Shown here one piece after another: positions 22,685 through 33,738 of a stretch of DNA of 64,000 bases. The stretch's first letter is position 1. Every line of letters begins with the position of its first letter. Source of the DNA: Rapana venosa (Eukaryota; Mollusca; Gastropoda; Neogastropoda; Muricidae). Both the position numbers and the translations under genes were made by a program. Where the stretch lies: assembly GCA_028751875.1 (NCBI GenBank), contig CM054141.1, positions 45,275,011 to 45,339,010 on the forward strand, given 5' to 3'. The notes below the pieces were generated by a model. That model did not search any database, was not told the DNA's origin, and saw nothing but the letters and a program-made list of their open reading frames with translations.

Positions 22685-23960
22685 TTGAGTATCATTAGGG
22701 TAGGGCTTTCTTTAACATTTTTTCTTTTTTCATGTTTTTGCCTCAAAAGCAACAGGCTTTTTGCTTTTTGTCGCCGTTCTGTAGTTGGGTTTTTTCTATT
22801 AAGTCAGCATTCAACTTCAGTGTTTGTTCGATTTTCATATGATTTTTTTTTGGACTGTCTGTTTTTTCGGGTTTTGGCTGATTTCCTTCTGTTTGGCAAG
22901 TGTTTGTTTCTGCTGTAATGTCAACTGTTTTTTTAGGCATTGAGGTGGAGATGGCTGTAACATTTGGGCAGTGGAGATGGTGATGCAATACGGGGTCAAG
23001 CTTAGAGACGGGATAAATTTGTTTTGTAGGGTGTGATTTTTTTTTGGACAGGGTTTGGGAAGGCAGAGGGAGGAGGTCAAGGCGGAATAAAAAGGAAAAG
23101 GTCAGGGGGAGGGGGGGTTTTAGGTCGGGTGAGTGGGTGGAGAATAGGGGGAAGGAGGGGGGAAACAAAGGGTTCGTTGGAGAGGGTGTCACTCAGTGGA
23201 GTATAGAGGGGAGGAATGGTTTATACTCATTGTGTCGTCAGTTTTTGGGGGGACAGAAGAAGGGGGGTTCTTGGAATGGTTTAGTGGAGATGGTTTTGCT
23301 AAAACTGAGGGGGGAGGCTTGGGGTTAGGGGGAAGGGGGGATAGGGTTAGGAGAAGGCGCGAGACTGTTTTTTCTCCTGGCAACTGGTGGCAAAAACTGA
23401 CGCATTTAAGGGGGTGGCATGACAGGCAAATGTTGTGTACCTGTAAGCACACAGGCTCCCGCAGGGGACGCCCCAGGGTGTTATGGGAAAAGATTCCAGG
23501 CATGGCAAAACAAGGGGGAGGGGGATTGGGGGGTTCATGCACGGCACCAAACACACATATTTTCACTATGCTTTAAATTCGAATTCCTTATTTTGCCACT
23601 CTTGACAGGTGTTCCCTTTTATTAAATGTCCCTTTGTGTGTACACAGATTGAAAGAGTTTGGCCCGTCAAGGAAGAGCTGAAAAATGTTTTGAAGATTTG
23701 GGGGGATGTGGTTGAAAAAAGGTCAGTTTTGGTATGATTTCTTTTGATTGTGTTAAGTCAAAGCCATTTGGGTTGTTGCAGTGTCTGACTTATTGGTCTA
23801 ATTTTTTTTGGAGTGCAGTTCTCCCATGTCGGTAGATATTTAAGATGCAATAAATTTTTACTTGAGGACTGCCCCTTTATGAACTGGATATTTTCAAATT
23901 TTAGTAAATGCTTGCACTTAAAGACTGGTTGTTGTCGCATTGGGAAGGTGTTTGGGAGTG
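22685..23960 (-). mobile_element. Possible LINE ORF1 (gag-like, CCHC) remnant in the unpaired segment
   Basis: On the minus strand, from about 23950 downward, the reading order resembles a CR1/Jockey-type ORF1: a weakly conserved N-terminal part, a VFGAVHEPPNPPPPCF segment near 23510-23560, a Cys/His-rich piece near 23400-23480 that fits a degenerate zinc knuckle across two frames (C-x2-C ... H ... C), and then a proline- and lysine-rich tail ending KKQKACCF at about 22743. The 149-residue frame at 22743-23192 is that Pro/Lys-rich tail. Frames shift several times. This assignment is by overall layout only; an unrelated low-complexity origin is possible. Confidence 0.35.
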
Positions 23961-23973
23961 ATCACATATTAAT

Positions 23974-24016
23974 GGGGGGGGGGGGGGGGGGGGGGGGAAA
24001 AGGAAAAAAAAAAAAA
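23974..24016. repeat. Poly-G then poly-A run at the inverted-repeat boundary
   Basis: Some twenty G (about 23975-23997) followed by an A-rich run. It sits exactly where pairing with the left arm begins, so it marks the breakpoint between the unpaired segment and the right arm. Confidence 0.7.
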
Positions 24017-24339
24017 AGTCACAGGGAAAGGACGGGTTTAGAGCCCCCCACCAGCCCTCTTTAGGGGGAATTTGATGTGGCCCTCACATAGTTTAGGTAA
24101 AAACCCACCGTACAGTTTAAATATATCTAAATTAAGCCGTCTTTGGCACTTCATTGGTGGAGACAGCCACTTCACACATCACCACTTGAATTGAAAACTT
24201 TAACACACAGAAAATAACTACCACAACCCCACTTGAAGAACACTTTAAAAAACACACAGAAGAAAACACCACTGGTCACTGAAAAACCCTGGCCTTCCCT
24301 TGGGCGCACACTGGAGCCCTCTTGAATGCTCTTTCCAGG

Positions 24340-24445
24340 GGACACCAAAGAGAGAGAGGAGAAAGGAAAAGAGAAGAAGGGGGAAGAGAGAGAAGAAAGA
24401 GAGAGAAGAGGGGAGAGGAGAGAGAGAGGAGAAAAAGGAAAGAAC
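24340..24445. repeat. (GA)n microsatellite
   Basis: Mirror of the CT tract at 21360-21474. It is flanked on one side by non-coding sequence at 24017-24339 with nothing recognisable in it. Confidence 0.85.
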
Positions 24446-24639
24446 TCAACTCGAACTGAACTCAATGATTTTTCCAAAAAGCCTTTGGCCCAACTGAAAG
24501 GGTTGCCGAACGCTTAGTTTTTGGGTTTAAAAAAAAAAATAAAATAAAAAAAACACACACACGACAACAGTTACTGAATAACAAAAATCAGCTACAAAAA
24601 TATCACTTGGGATAACATTATCTCTCTATTCAAAAAGCT

Positions 24640-27600
24640 AAAAACACAAAAATAAAGTGGGGCTGCGCAAAACCCTCAGATGACTTGATCCAAGTAAACA
24701 GAGAAAAAATAAATTAGCTGCTCTATTTTTTATCGGGGTTTATTCGCCTAACATCCTCAAATACTGACAGTAAACACAAAAAATTACTTCATCCTCCGGT
24801 GCTTCTTACAAAGGGCATAGCAGCCTGAGGTCGCAATATCTTTCTCTGATCTAAATTTATGAACATTTATATCTATACACCAAGTCTAAACTTAGACAAA
24901 TTTTTAAAAATGATATCCTATAAAGTTTTAGAAAAAGGTTTGACATCTGCAACTTAAAATTGTCTGTCATTTGAAATCTTTCACTTTTTTTGTATAGCAC
25001 CCCCATTGCTGCCATCGGCAGTAAATAAATCTTGCCTGAAAGCTTAAAAAACTCTCTCAATTTCAAATCCTTGTTTTGACCCAAACAAATCCAAACCCCA
25101 GTCACACAAACAGGTACTATTTGGTTGCCCATTTTTTTTTTTTTTCCCTTTACATCTAATCATAAAGACTTTGGGTTTTAAAAGAAGCCTGCCTCATTCA
25201 TTGACAATTTTAATCCAATATCTAATGCTCTTCAGCAGCAAAAAAACAGAGAGAGGGTATCTATTATTTTTCACTATAAACAAGATCAATAGGTGTACTC
25301 TATCAAACCTAAAAACGTTTTTAAAAAGCAAAAGGGGCACTGATTCACAAGTGTTACAGCTGCATCCAAGCCCCAAATTCTGAACCAAAACACAGGGGGT
25401 TGTTTTTGTGCATCAAATACTTAAGAAAAATTTCAAAAAGAGTTATTTTTCAAATTCTATTTTTTTCAAACAAATAACAAGCTTCGTTTACCTCGACTTG
25501 CCAGATTTTTGCAAGCATTTGAAACTAAGCTTGTAAAAAGCAATTCCAAAATATTTATATCATTAATCACAGGCATGATATTCCATTGTACAACCATTTT
25601 TCATAAGCAGTAAATATCCCCCTTTTTCCCTGAAACAACATTTTACTCTTGCTAAATTTAACCTTTAAGATCCATATTTTTAAAGAAAACTGTTTAAGCT
25701 TTTTAAAAACTGCTTTTGTAACCTAAAATTTTTCATATAGCGGGATAACACTTTCAGCAAGCAGAAAAATAAACACCTGAAAATCTTGGGGGAAAGGGGC
25801 ACCTGTTTTAAACATTATTAAAAATTCTCGGGCAAACTCATTGAAAAAACAGAAACCAAAAAGGGGGCTACATACATCACCTTGTTTAACACCGGGGGGA
25901 AGTAATTTATGTCAGCACTTTAGTTCCACATCTTTTTTCTCTTCGACATTCTGAATATGGTCTAAAAAACCGTAAAGTTTACCCTTCAAAACCCATTTTT
26001 CGGGAGAATAGGCCCAAGTTCCTTTAAAAAAAATCAAATGCTTTTCAAAGTCAATAAATGCTACATAAGCAGGGTTAAATACAAACTGTTTCGTAAAAAG
26101 CAAGCAGAGTAAACATATGATCTATAGTGGGTACCTCTTTTAAAAACCAGCTTGGTGCCTCCTTAATATTATTCTTTATAACCCATTCCCGAACCTATTG
26201 TTAATAAATTACTATATATCTTACTACTTAAGTCAGTAAAAAATTTTCCCCGGGATTTTAGGGGTTTTCACCCTCACCCTTTTTAGCAAGTTAGTATTAA
26301 AGATTCACCCATTATCTGAAAAAACCCATCAAAAATTTTTTTAGTATTTTAAAAGGAAAAGACAATATTTTTACCCCTCCCTAAATTTAGCAATTCACCA
26401 ATGATTTGATCAGGACTGGCGCTTTTCTCACCTTTTAAATTTTTTAATGCCCCCCAATATTTCATCTTTGATATGGGACATCCAAAACTTCCTCATTCCA
26501 TCACTTCCCCACATAATCATGGATTTTGGCAAAAGAGTCTTTTTCCAAAAGGGTTTTTTAAAAGTTGAAACCATCGTCAACTGATATACTATTCTTTGGC
26601 TGCTTTTTCTAAAAGCGCCTTCTTTAAAACCCTTTTCCCCAACTGATTTGAGAAAAGATAGATGGCATCATATCTCAAGTAAGGTTTTATTATAATTTTC
26701 TTTTTTCGTTCAAGCATGCATTTTATTCCCTTTTTGTGACACAGTCAAAAACTTTTTTTTCCCATTTTTTAATGTTTTTTTGGGAAAGTCCTCAGAAGTT
26801 TTCTGACCTTTTTTTCATACTTTTTCATTCATTATCAAACCCAAATATCATTGATGGACCTTTATTGAATTCCTTTTTCTTCATACAATCAGCACTGGCT
26901 TTTTTGAAAACCCTTAAACAAAACTAAAGCTTCAGTAAGTTCTCATCCCATTGAAAGGCATTAATAAAAAATTTTACACATTTCACAAACCGGAATTTCT
27001 TTATAAACTGAAAACAAAATTTTTTCCCAAAAAATAAATTTTTCCAGATTCCACCTCTGTATACACGGATTAATAATAATCAACAGGAAGGGGATCAAAT
27101 CAAACCTCGGCAACAAACAAACGACATGATAAAAAATCGGAGAAACAAAAAATCTGCACAAAAAATTTTCATTTAAAACACACCTCTATAAGATGTATTA
27201 TCGCGCCTTGTTGGTCACCATTTACCCCATTTGAATTTGTAAACTAAAGCATGCACATATTTCATTAGTAATTACCATAATGTTTATAACACAACTTTAG
27301 AATAATTTTCTGCTGAAACTACTTTACTTTGGACATCTAACAAAGCATTTTCTACATGCGACAAAAAAGTTTGAGGTCCGCGTTTTTAAGCTCCACATAT
27401 ATTATACACTTCATCCATGCACCACACAATTTTACTAAACATCTTCCAAATAGCAATTCTTTTCATTTCAACATGTTAAAAAAAGGCAAAACCCTTTAGG
27501 GGGATATACACACAACCAGAAAACAAATTCTTTTTGACCAACAAGATTTGTCACAGAGAAAAAGCAAAAATTTGGATATGGAACAACTAAACAATTCACA

Positions 27601-27900
27601 AAAGGCAGATAACCAAACTTTTTAAACCAAAAAAAACCACTAGTCGCCCCCCTTGAGGCTAACAATAAAACTGACTTTTCAAAGGGCCCTTTTAATCAAT
27701 AAAAAAACCCCTGGCGGACATTTTCCAGGAACTTTTTTGTCAGACAAAAATAAAGCTAGCACATAAGAACAAAGTCTCTATCAGCCAGTTTTTTACAACA
27801 ATCCATTTACTTTCCAAACAAAAAGAAAAAACTTTATTTGTTTTTTTCTGATTGCCACAATTCAATTGTCCACACCATCTGACTGACACTTTCACCAATT
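24640..27900 (-). mobile_element. LINE-A ORF2 remnant, mirror copy
   Basis: Minus-strand EEP endonuclease plus RT, colinear with 17960-21190. The clearest stretch is 25912-26103 (minus), where AYVAFIDFEKHLIFFKGTW shows the FIDFEKAFD RT motif; SPEKWVLKGKLYGFLDHIQ follows. The C-terminal tail is visible at 24857-25132. Here the copy preserves the FIDFEK motif that is frameshifted in the left arm, which shows that the two copies carry independent errors. Confidence 0.7.
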
Positions 27901-28099
27901 ACTTTTACAGCAAGAAGGGGATTTATCTTTCAACATGGTTAAAAAAGGGCCCTTTTTTAAAAGACTGCCCACAAAACCATGCACTTTTTCTGTAGGCCAA
28001 ATCAGACCCTTTTTTTGTCACCCTGTTTGGGGGATTTTCCACTCCCCACGCACAACCTCACTTTTGGGTAAGCCCTATTACAATGGCAAAAAAGGGTGA

Positions 28100-28520
28100 G
28101 TGACCGTTCGTTTTCTTTTTTCCCACCGCCCCTTAATTGAGACTAGGCAAGAAAATTTTTTGGCCGGCCAACAAAACATTCCCTTTTTTGAAACATTAAG
28201 GCCCCCTTTTGCCATTAAAATAAAAATGACAAAGACCATTCCCCCACATATTTTTTCCCCGCCCTAGCCCTTCAAGTATGGGGGGCAGATTGGCCTAAAA
28301 ATCTAACAGGTTTGGAAAAATCGTCGTCTACAAAAATCCTTTACCTTTAAAAGAGTTTTTGCCTTCAATATTCAACTTATCTTGATAAAAACAAACCTGG
28401 CAATTATGGAATTTTTGGGTTTTGAAAAATTTTCCTGTGCACACATCAAATTAACACTGCTAAATCCATTTTTTTTTAAAAAAAGATTTTTCCGAACATT
28501 TCACAAACACTCCATCTCAT
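28100..28520 (-). mobile_element. LINE-A ORF1 remnant, mirror copy
   Basis: Counterpart of 17086-17720 on the minus strand. Frames are broken by indels, and the identification rests on colinearity with the left arm. It lies immediately upstream, in LINE sense, of the ORF2 at 24640-27900. Confidence 0.45.
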
Positions 28521-29320
28521 TACTTTCTTTTTTATGCCATGAATAATAATGTTGTTTCGTCTTTTACGGCCTTTTCGTCGTCTGCTTTTTTTTTCTAGTT
28601 TTAAAAACACTCTTTTATTAGTTCTGTATTTGATTTTTTAAAAAACACATTTCAGCCAAGATTGTTTCACATCTTTTTTTTATACCACACATTTTCCCTT
28701 TAAGGGTCAACACTGTTTTTAACAATTGTTCCCCCGTTCTTCATACCCCTTTTTTGACTTTTTAATAGTTCCCACTTTCTCCAACTTGTCGTCATCGTGG
28801 TAAAATGTCTCAAACAGGGGCCCCTGTAGGAGAAGACTCCTGTCTACAGTGTAGGGGTTTAAGGTTGCTGGGGGGGTCACTCGCACTCTTTAGTTTTTTT
28901 TCCCTGCATTTTTCCCCGCTAGGTTACGACCACCAGCACCCCGTCAAGCGGTTTGCCTCAACTTTTGCCCTTTGGCCTGCAGAATTTTGGGGAGGGGGGG
29001 CCAGGTTGGGCTCCCATCACCACCCGAAGCAAAAAGGCCCCCCCCATAGAATAGGGGAGGGCATCCTAAAGTACACCCTCCCCCGCCTGCTTTTTAGCGT
29101 CAGGTGGAGGCCCAATGGGCCCATTTAAATTCTCCCGTTTGGGCATGAACAGGAATACCCGCCGCAAATGTCCCACGACAGCCCTTCAATGCACGAATTC
29201 CCATCCCTCCTTTTCTAACGTTGGAAACAATGAAAAACAAGGCCCTTTTAAAAAACACTAATTCCAAAAAATAAAAGCAATTTTTCTGTACTTTTTACCC
29301 TTCACATTTTTCACTGGGTT
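28521..29320 (-). mobile_element. LINE-A 5' region, mirror copy
   Basis: Pairs with 16503-17085 plus the start of ORF1. The 107-residue plus-strand frame at 28805-29128 runs antisense to this element and shows nothing recognisable, so it is not called as a gene. It ends at a mixed C/GA/G tract at 29326-29385. Confidence 0.5.
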
Positions 29321-29390
29321 CGGGGTCCCCCCCCCCCCCCCCCCCTATGAGAGAGAGGGAGAGGGGGGGGGGGGGGGGGAGAAAAAAAAC

Positions 29391-29695
29391 GCGTTGGGAA
29401 AGGTTTTAATCACAAAAAAGGGCATGGCCCAACCCCAAAAAAGGGGGGGTTTGGCCTGCCCCCCCTAAAATTTTAGGAAAAAAGATAAGCAAAGCCAAAA
29501 AAAAAATTTTTTTAAAAAAACCCCCCTCAAAATAAAAATCAGCTACCCAAAAAAGCAAAAACAAGAAACCCGTTATTCCCCAAAAATTTTCACAAATATA
29601 AAAAAAGGGGTGCGCACATTCCAAGTGACAACGCCATGGGGAAAAAAAAAATCTAAAAAATTAAAACTGTCTATTTTATTTTTAGGGTATTAATT
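29391..29695. other. Spacer, no gene seen
   Basis: Mirror of 16126-16435; A-rich, with long homopolymers. Nothing coding recognised. Confidence 0.5.
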
Positions 29696-30790
29696 TTGTC
29701 TCACTCACTCACTAAAAGTCCCATGTCCCAAAGGACGTAGGGGGGAATAAGAAGACGAAAACAGAGACTTTTTCCATGCTTAAACGATCCTGTGTGGCTA
29801 GTAGAAGGGTTTCAGGGGTTGGCGGTCCATTTCTTTGATGTTTGTAAACCCCAAATGATTTCTTTTGGCGGCCTCTTCTTCTTTTGCCTTCAAACCTTCC
29901 CTGCAGAATGTTTTTGCTAAGGGTTGTGTCTTGTGGTGTGACCAAACCACATCAGTTTTCTCCTCTTTATTGGTGGAGAGCAGAGGTTCTTGGGGGGGCC
30001 CACCACGCCTTTTGATTTTCTTTTCCCACATAGTTGTTGGTCTTGTTTTTCTTTGTATGATATTTTGAGGAGTCTTCTGTGGCACTTGTTCTCGAATGCT
30101 TGGATTCTCCTCTCTAGCTCTGCTGACAGAGTCCATTATTCACAGCCATATAGGAGGATAGATATCACGAGGGATTTGTAGAGGTGATATTTGGTGCAGA
30201 AGCTGATGTTGTTGCTTCTGTATGTCCGTCGAGTCTGGCTAGACAGATGTTGCTCGTGTTGCAATGCGAGCTTTCACTTCATTGTTTGATGTGCCATCTT
30301 TTGTTAGGATGGAGCCTAAGTATTTGAATTGGCTCACCTCTTCCAGTATTTCTCCATTCATCTTTATTTCCGTGCTGTCATTACTTGCGCTGTTGACCAT
30401 GATCTTTGATTTCTCTATACTGACCTCCATGCCATATTCGCTTGCTCGATCTGATAGACTATCTGTGAGGTTTTTTTCAGTTCTTGTTTGCTGCCGCCCA
30501 TAAGGTCAATGTCATCTGCAAATCTGAGGTTGCAAAGGGGTCTTCCACCAATGGAGATGGAAGTATGGTGGTTTTGCAGTGTCTCTGTCATGATGTTTTC
30601 GAGGAAGAGGTTGACAAGTACAGGTGAGAGAAGGCAGCCCTGACGGACCCCAACCGTGGTCTTGAAGAACTCGCCCATGTGATTGTTCATGAAAACTACA
30701 CTTCTTGCATTCTCGTACAGTGCCTTGATGACTTCAATGGGGCAGTTGTCAATGTTGAAGTGCCTGAGTACTTGCCAGAGGCCGTCATGC
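29696..30790 (-). mobile_element. 5'-truncated RTE-type LINE, 3' part (cleaner copy)
   Basis: Minus-strand RT with an open frame from 30690: GEFFKTTVGVRQGCLLSP, NLFLENIMTETLQNHHTSI, CNLRFADDIDLMGGSKQEL (catalytic FADD at about 30510-30525), then EKSKIMVNSASN and FKYLGSILTKDGTSNNEVKA. After a frameshift the C-terminal LSKNILQGRFEGKRRRGRQ is visible at about 29860-29930, and the element ends in a TGAG repeat (CTCA on plus, 29698-29713), the 3' tail usual for this RTE family. The element starts within the RT (HDGLWQVLRHFN) and is inserted in the LINE-B tail. Confidence 0.88.
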
Positions 30791-31400
30791 CATACCCTGT
30801 CTAACCTCTTCTAATACTGGACAGTGCAACACAAAATGGACTTCATCTTTCACTGCTTGCTTGCATAAAGGGCATAGCAATATGAAGTTATCAAGATCAT
30901 GTTCCATATATCTAAATTTATGAACATTTATGTCTGATATACCAATTCTAAACTTAGACTTAATGATTTTCAAATGTAAGTCCTTATCAAGTTTTAGATA
31001 AGATTTGACATCGTGTGACCTTATACATTGTCTATTATATTTGAAATCTTTCACTGCTTTGTAAATGGCCACTCCACTGTTGCCAAAGGCAGTCAGTCAA
31101 TCTTTGCCTGAAAACATTGATAAATTCTCTACAATTTCCAACACCTTGATTGAGCCAAACAAACTCAAATCCAAGTTTACATAAGCAGGTACGTATTTTG
31201 TGAAGCCCAGGTTTTGTTTTTTTTTTCCCTTTGTCATGTAGATCATAAAGCATCTTGTGAGACTTAAAAGGTAACCTGCACTCCTCCATATACAGAATCT
31301 TAATCCAACATTTAATGCATCTTACAGCAGCATTAACAGAGAGATGATATGTATTAGTTTCACTTTTTTTGTTCTTGGTTTTACCTAGGTCTTTTGACAA
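30785..31400 (-). mobile_element. LINE-B ORF2 C-terminal fragment (cleaner copy)
   Basis: Two overlapping minus frames cover it: 31035-31400, from KTKNKKSETNTYHLSVNAA to SGHLQSSERFQI, and 30785-31072, containing KFRIGISDINVHKFRY and the zinc-knuckle-like CPLCKQAVKDEVHFVLHC. The break between them is a single frameshift around 31050. In intact relatives this region follows the RT and thumb and ends the protein. Upstream RT sequence is missing, so the copy is 5'-truncated, and its last residues run directly into the RTE fragment. Confidence 0.8.
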
Positions 31401-31434
31401 CCATTCTTTCCTGGGTGAACCTGTGGCAATTTAC

Positions 31435-31476
<42 letters not shown>

Positions 31477-31605
31477 GAGGGAGAGAGAGAGAGAGAGAGA
31501 AGAGAGAAGAGAGAGGAGGGGGAGGGAGGGGGGGTATATTGCCGCTGTTCATCGAGGAAAGAATGGTTGCCAAAGACCTCATAAAACCAAGAACAAAAAT
31601 GTCAA
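31370..31605. repeat. Hairpin with (GA)n loop, mirror copy
   Basis: The stems (31370-31430 and 31535-31605) are imperfect reverse complements of each other; the loop is a (GA)n/GGA tract at 31435-31530. See 14236-14490 for the other copy, whose loop is C-rich. Confidence 0.78.
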
Positions 31606-31995
31606 TCTATGAAAATGAAAACTTTGATAACTGTATTTTAGACTTTTTCAGTAGGATTATCACATTTGGTTACACTCCTGTGTTAGCTTGCGGGTCAGGT
31701 AGAGTGTGAATCAGAAATTTTGTTGGTGATTTTCTCAGATATTCTAAATTATATAAAAACGCACTGTATACTTGTTTTTGGGATTGATGACCTATAGCAA
31801 TACCAGGTAGTCACGAGAAAGTTGGAAATGATCATCAAATAGAAAGAAAGAAAGCACACTAAAGAAAAAGTATCTTGTTGTCAACTGAAAGACAACTGAC
31901 AAAAAGTGGCTGTGAAATCTTCAACTAGTAAGGCTTGAAGATTCAGAGATCATTTTCATCTACAGCTTGGGTGGTCAGCATGACCGTTGGACTTG
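31606..31995. other. Spacer, no gene seen
   Basis: Pairs with 13844-14235; no coding or RNA feature is recognised. Confidence 0.5.
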
Positions 31996-32160
31996 AGAGA
32001 TAGGGATAAAGCCGATTCAAGGTAAACTGCTTACTGTTTATATCCAAAACCAGCAACTTTTGGTCTGATGAGGCGAAGCTTCGCCTCATCGGACCAAAAG
32101 TTGCCTGGTTTTGGATAAACAGTAAGTGGTTGAGCTTGACTCGGCTTTATCCCTATCTCT
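31996..32160. repeat. 165-bp palindrome, mirror copy
   Basis: Dyad between 32078 and 32079 in the same HindIII-centred core. The poorly pairing sub-segment is at the same place as in the left copy, so that asymmetry is a real property of the element and not an error. Confidence 0.85.
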
Positions 32161-32784
32161 GCTTGCCAAACAATGCCTGACCATTTGAAAGGGAGAGGCA
32201 AAAGACGTTGTAAAAAAGTCTCCATTTGGATCTGGAGAGATACGGTTCCCCACTGTTGAACGCAGGAATCGATCACCCCTGTGTTATAGACTATACCTGC
32301 CAGTGCTTTAAGTGTAGACGTTGTGTATGACTGCAACAGCGGCCATTCCCCTTCATACTATGCTGCTCCTTTTATCGTTAAAAACTCGTTCATTTATGAG
32401 ATACTGAGTCACCTTGTCAGCCTGAGCCTAAGCTCTTCCCTTCGATCCCGTTCAAGGGGAATATTTTCCCCTGGAGTTAACATCGGTGCCGACTTCACTC
32501 TCCCCAAAAGTCCTTCGGAAGAGACTATAAACCGAGGCCCCGTGTGCGAACTCACGCAGAACCTCTTGCGCACACGTTAAATCCTGTTCCGATTTTCGTA
32601 AGTGTAGGCCATTGTGTGCCGGTGGGAACAGATGACCAAATTTACAAAACCGCATACACACGGGGACAGGATGTAAAAAACGCACATAAGTGCTTATTCC
32701 ATTATCCTCGATATAAAAGAATAATAATTACAAAAAAGCAGCTCTTAGACTATGTACCCTTTGAGCCGTTTGCACGTCAATCAA
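32161..32784. other. Spacer with dispersed-repeat fragment
   Basis: Mirror of 13051-13676, including the CTCGGTTTATAGTCTC-type repeat in reverse at about 32470-32560. No gene. Confidence 0.5.
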
Positions 32785-33213
32785 CAAGTTGCACCGGTGG
32801 TCTACAGATCCTGCCCCTGCCTAGAAAGCGAAAAGTCCGGGCTCGAAGTGTGTGTTGGTTCAAACCCTGCTTGTGCCTGAAACTTTTGCCCCAACCACTA
32901 GACTGTGGGTGTGATGGTACGTCCGGATGAGACGATAAACCGAGGTTCGTGTGTAACAAGCATTGAGTGAACGTAAAAGAACCCAAGGCAACAAGAGAGT
33001 TGTCCCTGGGAAAATTCTGTAGAAAAATGTCACATTGATAGGGAAACAAATAGAGCTGCAGACAGGAAAAGAAAGAAAAAAAAGGGTAGCGCTGCTCTTG
33101 TGGTGACGCGCTCTCCCCGGGAAGAGCAGCCCGAATTTCATACATAGAACTCTGCCGTGACTTAAGGGTGTATACAATATAATACAACATGATACAATAC
33201 ATTGCAAAATCGC

Positions 33214-33248
<35 letters not shown>

Positions 33249-33255
33249 AACCACA
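32785..33255 (+). mobile_element. tRNA-derived SINE, cleaner copy
   Basis: The head at 32800-32870 contains a B-box-like GGTTCAAACCC at about 32859-32869. The central domain follows at 32920-33030 (GATGAGACGATAAACCGAGG, ACGTAAAAGAACCCA, TTCTGTAGAAAAATG), then the GCTGCTCTTG...GAGCAGCCCGAATTTCA module at 33090-33140, and an (AAC)n tail at 33210-33248. The 190-residue minus-strand frame at 32777-33349 is an antisense read-through of this SINE. Confidence 0.85.
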
Positions 33256-33707
33256 ACTGGTACCTATTCCAAGAACTACTCAGGCTCAGGCGGGCCAGAT
33301 GACTCAGCCTTGCACGAGAAGTGCTGGGCTCTGGGTTGACTGAGACCACTTAGAGCACGGGCACTGTATTGCTCCTGTTGGCGGCAAAAGAGGTATACAC
33401 TAAACAGCTGTCCAAGTGACTTCTCTCTCATAGGCATTGAGCCATCAGTGTAGTATTCTGTGCCAAGTGCCTGATTATTTGCATTCACTAGGCATTAAAA
33501 AAAAAGTTAACAAAGTGACAGCTCTCTGTTCAGCATTGGACTGTTTAGTAAAGAAGACGAGGTGAACAGTTCCTGAAAGTTAAATACATAATAAGGACAT
33601 CGAGAAGAGAGGAGAAACTCCTTTAGATTCTACTTGATAACAGCCAAGGTTGACAGTGTTAGCGCAAGGAAAAAGATTGGAGAAATGCTAGAAGCAAGAG
33701 CTAAATA

Positions 33708-33714
<7 letters not shown>
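33256..33714. other. Spacer, no confident gene
   Basis: Contains the minus-strand frame 33276-33488 (TDGSMPMREKSLGQLFSVYL...), which matches no family I recognise, then AT-rich sequence. It separates the SINE from the LINE 3' end. Confidence 0.4.

Positions 33715-33738
<24 letters not shown>

Noticed and set aside
22743..23192. 149-residue minus-strand frame as a host gene
   Set aside because: Pro/Lys/Ser-rich low complexity with no start context, and better explained as a tail of a LINE ORF1 remnant.
28805..29128. 107-residue plus-strand frame as a gene
   Set aside because: It is antisense to the LINE-A 5' region, its mirror at 16.7-17 k is not preserved as the same protein, and it shows no recognisable domain.
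32777..33349. 190-residue minus-strand frame
   Set aside because: It is an antisense reading of a SINE including its AAC-repeat tail, which gives a poly-Cys run.
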